A DNA stretch of 12,818 nucleotides, taken from contig JALUXR010000036.1 of the NCBI GenBank assembly GCA_027013285.1, positions 1 to 12,818 of the forward strand, given 5' to 3'. Every line of letters begins with the position of its first letter. Position 1 is the stretch's first letter. Below the pieces are notes generated by a model. It made no database searches. It had not been told where the DNA came from and worked only from the letters and a program-made list of their open reading frames with translations. Shown one piece after another: positions 1 to 8,303 of this stretch. Both the position numbers and the translations under genes were made by a program. Source of the DNA: Candidatus Altimarinota bacterium. Lineage in GTDB: Bacteria; Patescibacteriota; Gracilibacteria; Absconditabacterales; Absconditicoccaceae.

Positions 1-807
1 AGAGCTTATGATGGTATTTTGTCTTTTTTAATATTTTTGGACAGTATTCAAACTGTAAATTTACCCAATATAAATGATTTTATTACAGCTCCAGAGGTTA
101 ATTTGATTTTATCTATTCAAGATTATCAAGAAGCTATACATAGTCAATCTTATACAACTATCTTGGAAACTGCTGTTCCTACAGAAAAAAGAGATGATAT
201 ATATTATTTTTGGAGAAATGATAAATATTTATTGGAAAGGATAGATTTTATTTGATGAATTTATCAAGATTTTGTAGACAATAAAACAGATAAAAACTTT
301 TTTAGAGCTATAATTTGAAATTTTTTATTGGAAAGTATATATTTTTATAATTGATTTGCATTTTTTGATACATTAGCAGATTTATGAAAAATGATAGCTT
401 CTGATAAAATGATTTCTTATATAAGAAGAGATGAGCTTACTCATGTAACTTTATTTGCACATATTGTGAAAGAAATAAAAAATGAATTTCCAGAAATATT
501 TGATGAACAAATGATTTATGATATGTTTAAAATAGCTGTAGATCAAGAAATTCAATGGTCAACACACATTATTTGAGATGCAATTATGTGAATGAATAAA
601 GAAAGTATCGATAAATACACAAAACGGCTTGCAAATCAAAGATTAGATATGATATGATTAAATCCGTTATATCCAGAATATACTGAAAATCCTTACAAAC
701 ATTTGGATAGATTACAAGATGATAATGCTTGAAAATGAAATTTCTTTGAAACAACAGTTACAAACTATACACAGAGTTCTTCTATGAAATGAAGTTGGGA
801 TTTTTAA
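1..807 (+). CDS. nrdB: Class I ribonucleoside-diphosphate reductase, beta (R2) subunit, 5'-truncated
   Basis: This is the small, radical-carrying subunit of class I ribonucleotide reductase, which with the alpha subunit makes deoxyribonucleotides in the cytoplasm. The start lies before the window, so 268 residues are visible, about three quarters of a usual R2. Glutamate and histidine metal ligands are visible in SIQDYQEAIHSQSY (E and H spaced EAIH, bases 130-141), with the radical tyrosine four residues after the His (bases 151-153). The third glutamate is in LLESIYFY and the last pair in RRDELTH (about bases 427-447). The tyrosine argues against a Tyr-less (class Ic-like) enzyme. The C-terminal tail NFFETTVTNYTQ resembles the tail that docks on NrdA. 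Several glycines are TGA (such as bases 253-258), so a standard-code reading would wrongly break the gene. No nrdA is visible; it may lie upstream. The family call is firm; nrdB versus nrdF is less so. Confidence 0.93.
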
Positions 808-872
808 TTTTATATCTTGATAATTTTTTCAAATTGCTTAAATTATAAGAACTTTATGTTAAATAATATTGA

Positions 873-1439
873 ATGATAGACGATATTTTGATAGAAACAG
901 TATTGAAAAAAAAACATTGAGCATTTACTATTTTTTATAATGAGATAGTAGATCATTTTTTTTCTTATTTAAAATCTAATTTTTATTTAACTGATTTTGA
1001 GATAAATGATATAATTTCACATACTTTTGTGAAAATTTGGAATAAAATGGATTGATTTGATCAAGAAAAATGAAATTTCGTTTCTTGGTGTTGGGTAATT
1101 TTGAGAAATACTACAAAAGATTATTTTAAGAAAAGAAAAGATTTTTGATTTTCAGATTTTGAATGGACTGACGAAGATAATACAAAAACTACACTTGAAG
1201 AAAAAATACCTGATAATGAAAATATTTTAGAAGATTTAAATACAGATTATCAATTTGAAAATATTCAGAAAGCAATGAAAGATTTTAAATCTATAGATAG
1301 AGAAATTTTGTATCTTAGGTTTACTGAACAAAAAAGTTTAAATGAAATAGTTGCTATTACTTGATTAAGTTTAGTTAATGTAAGGGTTAAATTACATAGA
1401 ATTTTAAATAAATTAAAAGAAAATCTAAAAAATAAGTAA
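873..1439 (+). CDS. ECF-family RNA polymerase sigma factor (sigma-70 regions 2 and 4)
   Basis: A 188-aa extracytoplasmic-function sigma factor that would direct RNA polymerase to a small regulon. Region 2 covers about residues 15-85: an N-terminal helix, then DFEINDIISHTFVKIW, a typical ECF region 2.2, then FVSWCWVILRNTTKDYFKKR, which matches the DNA-melting and -10 recognition helix. An acidic linker runs about residues 92-128. Region 4 covers about 135-185, with SIDREILYLRFTEQKSLNEI followed by the helix-turn-helix ITGLSLVNVRVKLHRILNKL. Length is normal for the family. The ATG is preceded by no clear Shine-Dalgarno site; an upstream ATG at 856 closes after seven codons and is not used here. 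The next gene is a FecR-like membrane anti-sigma, which implies regulation by sequestration. The inducing signal is unknown. Confidence 0.92.
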
Positions 1440-1442
1440 AAG

Positions 1443-1469
1443 TGTAACATTTTAGGTAAATACATCGTA
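1443..1469 (+). promoter_or_regulatory. Putative ECF-type promoter (SigW-like) for the anti-sigma gene
   Basis: TGTAAC at 1443-1448 and CGTA at 1466-1469 are separated by 17 bases. This resembles the ECF consensus of Bacillus SigW (TGAAAC, 16-17 bases, CGTA). It lies just after the sigma factor stop codon and about 50 bases before the anti-sigma start, so it may give autoregulated expression of the anti-sigma gene. Only one copy was found in the window. Confidence 0.45.
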
Positions 1470-1519
1470 GTAGTAAGTAATATGAGTTAATTATTTTTAT
1501 ATATCTATATTTTTATAAA

Positions 1520-2746
1520 ATGAAACTGGAGGAGTATTTTAAACAGCAAAAACAGAAAATGCCAGAGCAAGATAAATTGTTGGTTTTTGATAATATTAGA
1601 ACACAAATTTCTCAACAAAGTATTTTTACAAAGATTTCTTTTTATTCAAAAGTTTGAGTTTATACGGTTTTCTTATTATTTATATTTTTTGGTCTTTTTC
1701 TGAATAATAAACAACTTTCAAATAACTTAAAAGTTGAAAATAATGCAAATGTTGTAAATGCAGATTATATTGGAAAAGTTATAAAATATGATTGAAATTA
1801 TAAAATTTTAGATGAGGGGACTGAAGTAAAAACTTGAGTTTTAAAAAAATGAAGTATTCTTATATTGAATAATAATACAAAAATTACTTTATGAATAAAT
1901 AAATGAATTAAATTACATTTGCTTTGACCTGCAAAAATTCAATTTACATCTTATAAAAATGATCAAAACAAAATTATTTATGTTGTAAATATGCTTGATG
2001 GGAATTATTTGTCGGTTAAATCTAACTCTCCGAAAGATAAGATAATTATTAAGTCAAATTATTTTAATATAGAATCAAATGATAGAATTATTGATTTGAA
2101 ATATACAAAAAAATGATGAGCTAGTATTATAGAAAATAATGGTTGAAATATTTTAGTTAAAAAGGCTGATAAAATCATTTCTTTAAAAAATAATGAGCAA
2201 TTAGTTATTTTGTGAAAAGATAGTCTAAATTACATAAAAAATATATTTAATAGTAAGTATAAGCAATATCAAATTGATAATAATTGAAATTTGAAAACTG
2301 TGATAAGTTCTGAAAAAATTAAAGAGTTGTGAAATATTCTCAACAAAGATATGGTTATTATAGCAATTTGAAGATATGTTTTGTGAAAATTAAATCATAA
2401 TGATATATGGATAAATTATGGAAAGAAAAATACTATTCAAATCTTGCTAAATGTTTATAATTTGTTTTGACTCAAAATTCCTGTTTTGCTTAAATCTGAA
2501 ATTAATAATCCTTTAAATTTATCTTTATCTGATGAAGAATTATTGGTTGATAATTTAATTCAAAAGATTAATGCTAAATATATTATGCCAGAAGAGTATA
2601 TAAAGAGATTAAAGGTAATGTTGGCATATTTAGTTATTTTGGATAAAATGAGGATTAAATCTTGAATGGTATTTCATAATTTATCAGATTTAGTAAATTA
2701 TTTACAGTTAGATTATAAATATAAGAAAATGTTATTAACATTTTAA
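1520..2746 (+). CDS. FecR-like membrane-anchored anti-sigma factor
   Basis: A 408-aa protein directly after the ECF sigma gene. Residues 1-42 form a short charged cytoplasmic segment of the type that binds a sigma factor. Residues about 43-61 (VGVYTVFLLFIFFGLFL) are one membrane helix. Residues about 84-230 look like a FecR-type beta-rich domain outside the membrane: LDEGTEVKTGVLKKGSILIL, then GIKLHLLGPAKIQF and LDGNYLSVKS repeat the FecR pattern of an exposed threshold, response and surface. Residues about 240-408 are helical and unlike known FecR tails; I do not recognise them. Together with the sigma factor it probably forms a two-gene switch releasing the sigma factor on an envelope signal. 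Many glycines are TGA. The start is the first ATG after the intergenic promoter motif. The anti-sigma role is inferred from topology and gene order. Confidence 0.75.
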
Positions 2747-2750
2747 TTAA

Positions 2751-2777
2751 CTGGCCTAAACTTAGGTTAGTTTTTTT
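2751..2777 (+). terminator. Rho-independent terminator of the sigma/anti-sigma unit
   Basis: A 7-bp stem (CTGGCCT with AGGTTAG, including two G-T pairs), a 6-base loop and a run of seven T follow the anti-sigma stop codon by four bases. Confidence 0.8.
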
Positions 2778-2781
2778 ATAA

Positions 2782-2809
2782 TTGAAATAATGTTGTAATT
2801 TTGTATAGT
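2782..2809 (+). promoter_or_regulatory. Putative housekeeping promoter for the VirB2-like/substrate-binding pair
   Basis: TTGAAA at 2782-2787 and TATAGT at 2804-2809 with a 16-base spacer, lying between the terminator and the next start codon. The predicted transcript start is about 24 bases before the ATG. Confidence 0.5.
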
Positions 2810-2839
2810 AGGAATAGTTTATATAAAAAATATGAAAAT

Positions 2840-3772
2840 ATGAAGAGAATACTGTTAATATTATCAATTTTATTTGGTTGACTTTTTGTTTTTTCAAATA
2901 ATTTTGTTGTTGCAAATAGCTATACAGATACTTTAAATGCTATTTGATGAGATGAATGAAAAGCTTGAGAAATTTCAGCAACTTTGGCAAATGATGCATG
3001 AGGTGAAAGTTTGAAATGACTTATGATAAATGTAGCTAAAAAAATTATTATGCCGATAGTAATAGTTTTATGACTTTTGATAGCATTTTTATGATTTTAT
3101 AAATTAGCTTTTTCAGATAAAGAAGATGAAAGAAAAAAATGACTTAATTTTGCAATTTGGTGAACTTTATGAGTAGTTTTGATGAGTTCTAGTTATTTTA
3201 TTGTTGATGCACTTGTTTGAACTACTTGAACAAGTTGAATTATATGAACTAATAGTAGTTTTGACCCAGCTACTATTGCAAATAATTTATATGCCTGAAT
3301 ATTGAGAAAATTTTTTGTTCTAGCTATGTATTTTATTATGGGAATATTATTTATTACATTGTTGATAACTGTTATAAAATTAATATGATCTGGAGACAAA
3401 GAAGATATGACTAAACATTCAAAGACTATTATTGTTTGGAATAGTTTATGAATTATAATAATAATTTTTGCACAAAATATAATAAATATGTTTTATTCAA
3501 AAGTTACTAATTGAGCTAGTAGCTTATGACAACAACAAGCTATACTTGAAAGTAAAAATATCTGATGGATACGGACAGTTTTAAATTATTTTTTATGATT
3601 TGTTTGATTTATAATTACTGTATTTATAATTTATCAAGCATATTTGTTATTAACAAAACCAGATGATGATGCTACTTACAAAAATTTGAAAAAATATTTT
3701 GTTTATATTATTTTATGAATTTTATTGATAGGTTGAGTTTATATTATAGCAAATTTCTTTATAGTTCAATAA
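2840..3772 (+). CDS. Secreted multi-span membrane protein, three VirB2/TrbC-like hairpin units
   Basis: A 310-aa membrane protein. Residues 1-26 look like a signal peptide (KR, hydrophobic core, end near VVANS). After a soluble stretch (27-62), three similar units follow: about 66-122, 155-218 and 246-308. Each has a hydrophobic helix, a short charged loop and a second hydrophobic helix. The loops correspond: YKLAFSDKEDERKKGLNFA, IKLIGSGDKEDMTKHSK and YLLLTKPDDDATYKNLKKYF. This helix, lysine/aspartate loop, helix plan is that of VirB2/TrbC and the related Mbov_0395-type pilin-like proteins common in Patescibacteria, which normally have one unit. A role in an envelope-spanning or pilus-like structure is inference from that fold. 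It is followed after 22 bases by a substrate-binding protein gene, probably in the same transcript. Glycines are mostly TGA, especially in the helices. No lipobox is seen. Confidence 0.6.
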
Positions 3773-3794
3773 TTTATTTATTTAATATTTTAAA

Positions 3795-5732
3795 ATGCAT
3801 ATTACAAAGAAAGATATAAAAAAATATATACTTTTTTCGTTGATTTTAGTTTGGTTAATTATATTTTTTCATTTATGATATTTGTATTTACAACAATCTA
3901 ATAAGGAAAAACCTATAAAATGATGAATTTTATTAGAATGAGTTGTTTGAGAAAAAACAAATCCTTTACCTTATTTATGAAACTGATATTATTCTAGATA
4001 TGTGCAAAGTTTACTTTATAGATGATGTTTAAACAATGATTGAACTCCTGATTTGTGTAATGTAAAGACATCTGATCATAAAACTTATTTTGTAACATTA
4101 ACCTGAAATAATTATTGGACATCTTGAAAAAAAATAACACTTGATGACATATATTTTACTTACAATGATATTATAAAAAATAATAGTTTAAATTTAACTT
4201 ATCCTATAGTTAATGACTTAAAAAGTGTTGTTAAAGATTGAAATGCTATAAAAGTTGTGTTTAATCAGGCTAGTATAAATAATGATTATTTTTTTCAAAA
4301 TTATATACTTCCAGAATATCTTTTGAAAGATGCAGATAAAAATTTTTATATATCTGAGTATTCGCAAAAACATATAAATTCAACTTGTGTGTCTTTGGAT
4401 TTAAAATCTAATTTTAAAACTAACTTGATACTAGATTATTCAAAATGTCCTAATTATTATATTAATAAATATCAATTTGATTTATTTAAGAATGAAAAAC
4501 AATTAGCAAAATATTGAACAGGAAAAACAAATATAGATATATACAACTGATATACAAACATAAATAAAGATAAATATTCTAAACATCTTATAAATCTTAA
4601 AATAAGATATGCTATGTTTTGGAATATAAAAAAACAAAAAAATGAAGAAGTGAAAGATTATTTATCACAAAGTATATTAGCATACTTAAAAAAGGATCTT
4701 ACATTACAAGAAAGAATTAATTTTGTTTGATATGGTTTGTTTGTACTACCAAAGACTACTATTACAAATACTTGATTTAAGACAATTTTATGAAAATATT
4801 CTTTGGATAAGCAAAAAGCAGAATTTAGAAAAAAAATATTTAATATAAAAAATAATGTTTATTTATATAAGCAGTGAAAAAATAATGTAGCTTATGTAGA
4901 TAAAATTGATAAATATTTAGTTTTAAAATGAACTCTTTTAACTTGATGATATGATAAAATATGAGTTTCTTACAAAACTTGAAACGAATATATTCTTAAA
5001 GAGTATAATTGATGAAAAGATATAAAGTATGTAATGAGTGAAAAATTTTGAAATATACAAAAATGAATTAATACATATAAAATATATTGATATAAAAATA
5101 GTCAAAAGAAACTGTTGGATACTATTACTTTATATTATAAATCTGTTGTATATCCTAAGTTTAAGATAACTTATCCTGATTTTACTTTGCTTTATTTAAA
5201 TAAATGACTTATTGCAAAGATTGGAGATTCTGTGTATAATACTCTAGTTAAAATATATCCTTGACAGATAAGAGTTAAGAAAGTTTGAACTCAAGAATAT
5301 AATAATGTCTTATTATCTTGAAATTATGATTTAGCAATAAGTAGTGTTTCTTTCCGTTGAAAAGATATATCTTATATATTTAAAACAGATAAAGCTACAA
5401 ATAATCCTTCTTTGTTTAAAAATGCTAATTTTGCATCTTTGATAAATCAAGATTTTTTAGCACTACTAGATTTAAAAAAGAAAATTTTTCCAGAATTAAA
5501 TAAAATATATCAAGCAATTATTCCTGTAGTATTTATATGAAATGAGAAAATTAATTTATATGTAAATAAAAAATATAATATTCCAAATTTAGATTATAGT
5601 AGTTTTAAAAATAGAAAAGAAATGTTAAAATCTATTGTTTTAACAAAGATTAAGCAAACTACTTTGAAAGGTATTTCATTTCATTGATTTATAAAGTTTT
5701 TGTTGAGATTAGTGAAAACTAGCAGGAATTAA
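3795..5732 (+). CDS. Membrane-tethered family-5 (OppA/DppA-like) substrate-binding protein
   Basis: A 645-aa protein resembling periplasmic oligopeptide-binding proteins (SBP_bac_5). Residues about 11-31 are a membrane helix with no lipobox cysteine, so the protein is tethered by this helix rather than a lipid. The family opening is visible at 43-90: GGILLEGVVGEKTNPLPY, a YVQSLLYRG segment, then DGTPDLC. ITLDDIYFTYNDII (about 118-131) matches the family's Trp-x-DG-x-x-hydrophobic-x-AxDV region in spirit. The middle part (about 200-520) is diverged and lysine-rich. Cysteines at 78, 88, 198 and 218 lie outside the membrane and could form two disulfides. Length slightly exceeds the usual 500-600 residues. 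No ABC permease or ATPase is adjacent; its partner is the VirB2-like gene upstream. It may capture peptides for a remote transporter or serve as a surface or signalling module. The binding-protein fold is likely; the ligand is unknown. The stop codon lies in the loop of the terminator. Confidence 0.72.
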
Positions 5733-5747
5733 TCTTCCTGTTTTTTT
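5723..5747 (+). terminator. Rho-independent terminator at the end of the substrate-binding gene, probably bidirectional
   Basis: A perfect 6-bp stem CAGGAA/TTCCTG around a 6-base loop, followed by seven T on the plus strand. The loop contains the TAA of the substrate-binding gene. Read on the minus strand the same hairpin is followed by CTAGTTTT and may also stop the converging 281-aa gene. Confidence 0.8.
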
Positions 5748-5762
5748 ATATATATTTTATGA

Positions 5763-6608
5763 TTAAAAATCTAAACTAATTCATTTTATTTCTGTTATTT
5801 TAAAATTGTCTAAGTCTATTCTTAAGTCATTATTTAGTTGTTTTTGTAATAATTCTAATTTTGTGTTAAATAGTGGTTCTAATTTTTCTTCAGTTTGGAA
5901 GAAATCTTTTATTTCTGGGAGTAAAATAGCTTTTCATAATATTTCTAATAAATCAACATCTTGTATGTTCCAGATGAAATCTTGTTTTTTTGTGTAATTT
6001 AATTTGTTATACATCTTATTTTGAATTAGAATATCTTCTATGTTGAATATAATGTCTTGAAATTCTAGTAATGAATTATCAAAAGGAAACTTTATTAAAA
6101 TACTTCATAGATAAATATTTTTTCATTCTTCTATGATATTCCAATCTCAGTAAATTATTGATAATGCTAACAAGAAACTAATGGCTTGATCAGGGTTTGC
6201 TGTGTTAATTTCTTGTTTTATAGCTTCGATATTTTTATAATTTCAGTGTATTTCTAAGTATTTTCTGTATTTTAATTCTAATCAAAAACTTTTAAATAAA
6301 TTTTCGTATAATTCTAATTCATCTAATCCTCAATTTTTGATATAAGCATCTTTTAAATTTCTTTGATAATAACATAATCAGTTTATAAAAAAACCTTTAT
6401 CGAAAGAAAAATTAATATTTTGTTTTTCTGTAACTAATCACATTCCATTTTGTAAATTATTTACATTTAATTTCTTAAATTTTCTTTTATGAAAAACTAG
6501 ATATTCATTATTTTCTATTTTAAGATTATATGAAGTTCATAAATCAAGTTGAAATATGTTATTATTACCAGTATCTCAAGTTTTGTAAAATCAGTATTTG
6601 TCGAACAT
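5763..6608 (-). CDS. Hypothetical protein, 281 aa
   Basis: I do not recognise this gene. It reads openly for 281 codons only with TGA as glycine. The product is soluble, mixed alpha/beta, with no signal peptide and no membrane helix. The N-terminal part (1-65) is beta-rich and charged (LVFHKRKFKKLNVNNL). Around residues 141-156 FLLALSIIYGDWN lies in a pattern vaguely like a LAGLIDADG helix and loop (hydrophobic helix ending in G-D), and a second weaker helix follows GKAILLPEI. That resemblance is not enough to call a homing endonuclease. The C-terminus is helical and acidic. The ATG at 6608 is the first one after an in-frame stop. A TATAAT ends only nine bases before it, so a very short leader is possible. 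It sits alone, separated from the upstream 68-aa gene by a terminator. Confidence 0.75.
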
Positions 6609-6656
6609 AAATTTATTATAAATATTAAATAGTTGTGAATATCTTAACTTTTTTAT

Positions 6657-6687
6657 AAAAAAACTCCAGAGGAAACACACTCTAGAG
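6657..6687 (-). terminator. Rho-independent terminator of the 68-aa gene
   Basis: On the minus strand an 8-bp stem CTCTAGAG/CTCTGGAG (one G-T pair) with an 8-base loop is followed by seven T. The TAG stop codon of the 68-aa gene lies inside the left arm. Confidence 0.85.
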
Positions 6688-6888
6688 AAACTTTCACCAT
6701 ATTTTTATTGGCCTACCAAAAGTTTTTTCTAAATATTTTCTTAATTCATCTTCTTTAGGTTCTACTGAACCAACTTTTTCATTTCCAAAGAATTTATCTT
6801 TATAAATAATCCATCGTGGATCAAATATTCCTTCTTTTTCTACAAATCCTTTAACTCCATTTGGAGCTTCGAATTTTCTAATTGCCAT
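6682..6888 (-). CDS. Small conserved-looking hypothetical protein, 68 aa, strongly expressed
   Basis: A 68-aa basic, soluble protein that I do not recognise. It begins MAIRKFEAPNGVKGFVEKE and ends TFGRPIKIWGKVSL. The last five residues need TGA to be read as Gly (bases 6696-6694); a standard-code reading would stop one codon after the Trp at 64 residues. The segment about residues 20-38 (GIFDPRWIIYKDKFFGNEK) looks beta-rich, and 44-55 is a charged helix. Signals for strong expression are clear: a TTGACT/TATATT promoter, AAGGAGA just before the ATG, and a terminator at the stop codon. Six of its seven glycines are GGA or GGT, whereas neighbouring genes including efp use mostly TGA. This could reflect recent arrival, or selection against TGA in an abundant protein. 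Function unknown. Confidence 0.82.
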
Positions 6889-6892
6889 AATA

Positions 6893-6899
6893 TCTCCTT
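6893..6899 (-). promoter_or_regulatory. Strong Shine-Dalgarno site of the 68-aa gene
   Basis: AAGGAGA on the minus strand, with AGGAG five bases before the ATG. It is the best ribosome binding site in the window; most other genes here have none or a weak one. Confidence 0.8.
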
Positions 6900-6922
6900 A
6901 TTTTCTTTTGATAGGTATTTAG

Positions 6923-6950
6923 AATATACTAAACTTATTTTATAAGTCAA
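6923..6950 (-). promoter_or_regulatory. Consensus-like promoter of the 68-aa gene
   Basis: On the minus strand TTGACT (6950-6945), a 16-base spacer and TATATT (6928-6923). The -35 box begins four bases after the stop codon of the sugar transferase gene. It predicts a leader of about 28 bases. Confidence 0.65.
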
Positions 6951-6953
6951 TAT

Positions 6954-8282
6954 TTATTTTCCTTTAAATAAAGTTTTGAAAACTCATAAAATTACAATTA
7001 TATCCATCCAAATAGACCAATTTTGAAACCGATAAAGATCAAGTCTAGCTTCTTCTTCAAAAGGTAAATCTCTTGCAAATACCTGTGCATAACCTGTAAT
7101 TCAAGGTTTTGCAGCTAAAAGTCTTTTTTGCCATTTATTGTATTTTTCGATTTCTTCTTGTAAATGTGGTCTTGGTCAAGCTATAGACATTGTTCATAAA
7201 AGCACATTGAAAAATTGAGGTATTTCGTCTAATGAAGTTTTTCTAAGTATTTTTCACCAAGGTTTTACTCTAGGATCATTTTCTATTTTAAATAAAACAT
7301 CATCTCTCTCATTTTTATTTAATAATTGCTGTTTTAAGTTATCTGCATTTTTTACCATAGTTCTAAATTTATAGATTTTTATTTCTTTTCAACCTTGTCA
7401 AATTCTTTTAGACACATACAAAATATTTCATTTATCATGAAAATATATCCGTAAAGCTATAATAAGGTATAACCATCAAAAACATATTATGAAAGATAAA
7501 GAAAATATAATATCAAATATTCTTTTGAAAACTTTCCATCGTCATTCTAATGGTGAAGGTTTGTATCTCCAAGTTATTAAGGCTCAAATTCTTTCAGCAT
7601 GATAAAGAATATCTTCAAGAAAATTTACATCAGGAATATGAAAAACTTCAATTTGTTTAAGTCTTGCTATGTCCATTATCTCTTCTACTTTATTAGTTTT
7701 TATATTTCAAACTAAAAATATAATATCAAACTTATTTATAACATCTAATTTATCAAATTCACTAAGTTTATATATATCATAATTATCAAATTTTTTTTTA
7801 ATTTTTTGAAAGTATTTTGTTTTTAAGACTCATATTTTGTATGGATTTTGTTTTTCTAATTTAGAATTAATTATGTTAAATATAAAATCAATAATCAATA
7901 ATCAAATAAAAGATAAAATTCATCACCATATTAAAATAAGTCTTGAGATACCATCTAAAAATAAAGATCAGTTTCAAAAATAAGATATAAAAGTAATACT
8001 TACAAACCAAAATATGAAAACTTTTATAAATTTATTATAATAATTATGTATTGGTCATTTAAGTTTATAAAGATGTCTAGTAAGTCATATTAGTGGAAAT
8101 AAAAGTGCTGATATAATAAAAAATAACAAAGTTTCTTGAAAGTTTATGTAAGGAATTTGTAAGTGAACAAAAGGAATTCCATCTGTAATGATTCTTAAAT
8201 TATATGCTAACAAAAAAACTATTACAATAGTAATCAAATGCCATATTGGTCTTGAAAGTCTAAGTAATAGTAAATATTTCAT
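6954..8282 (-). CDS. Polyprenyl glycosylphosphotransferase (initiating sugar-1-phosphate transferase, WcaJ type)
   Basis: A 442-aa membrane enzyme of the bacterial sugar transferase family (PF02397). It moves a sugar-1-phosphate from a nucleotide sugar to undecaprenyl phosphate, the first step of surface glycan synthesis. The N-terminal part has about four membrane helices (within residues 1-145). A soluble Rossmann-like segment follows (about 160-225; KFDIIFLVGN). A helix at about 265-290 leads into the catalytic domain. There KEIKIYKFRTM, KTSLDEIPQFFNVL (Asp352-Glu353, the catalytic dyad of this family) and TMSIAGPRPHLQEE (369-372 GPRP) are all present. The C-terminal KPGITGYAQVFAR is also typical. 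The glycine of GPRP is TGA at bases 7178-7176, good evidence for the code. It is last in the run ricT-TPR-CRP-like, 21 bases after the preceding gene. The sugar is not predictable. No other glycan genes are in the window. Confidence 0.93.
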
Positions 8283-8303
8283 TATTTATTTTAATTTCTA
8301 AAC

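Noticed and set aside
1..807. Fragmented nrdB pseudogene with several stops
   Set aside because: All interruptions are TGA at glycine positions in one unbroken frame; the gene is intact under code 25.
808..872. Promoter for the ECF sigma gene
   Set aside because: TTGATA and TATAAG occur but their spacing is 21 bases; no convincing alternative pair.
1265..1465. Minus-strand open frame opposite the ECF sigma gene
   Set aside because: It is a shadow of the sigma factor frame and shows no family features.
2655..2915. Minus-strand open frame across the anti-sigma end and terminator
   Set aside because: Runs through a terminator, a promoter and parts of two genes on the other strand.
3193..3399. 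Minus-strand open frame opposite the VirB2-like gene
   Set aside because: Shadow of a well-supported membrane protein frame.
5806..5997. Plus-strand open frame rich in Ser, Asn and Phe
   Set aside because: Shadow of the 281-aa minus-strand gene; composition is that of an antisense reading.
5763..6608. Firm annotation as LAGLIDADG homing endonuclease
   Set aside because: Only one weak motif-like stretch; the paired acidic motif pattern is not convincing, and no intron or intein context is present.
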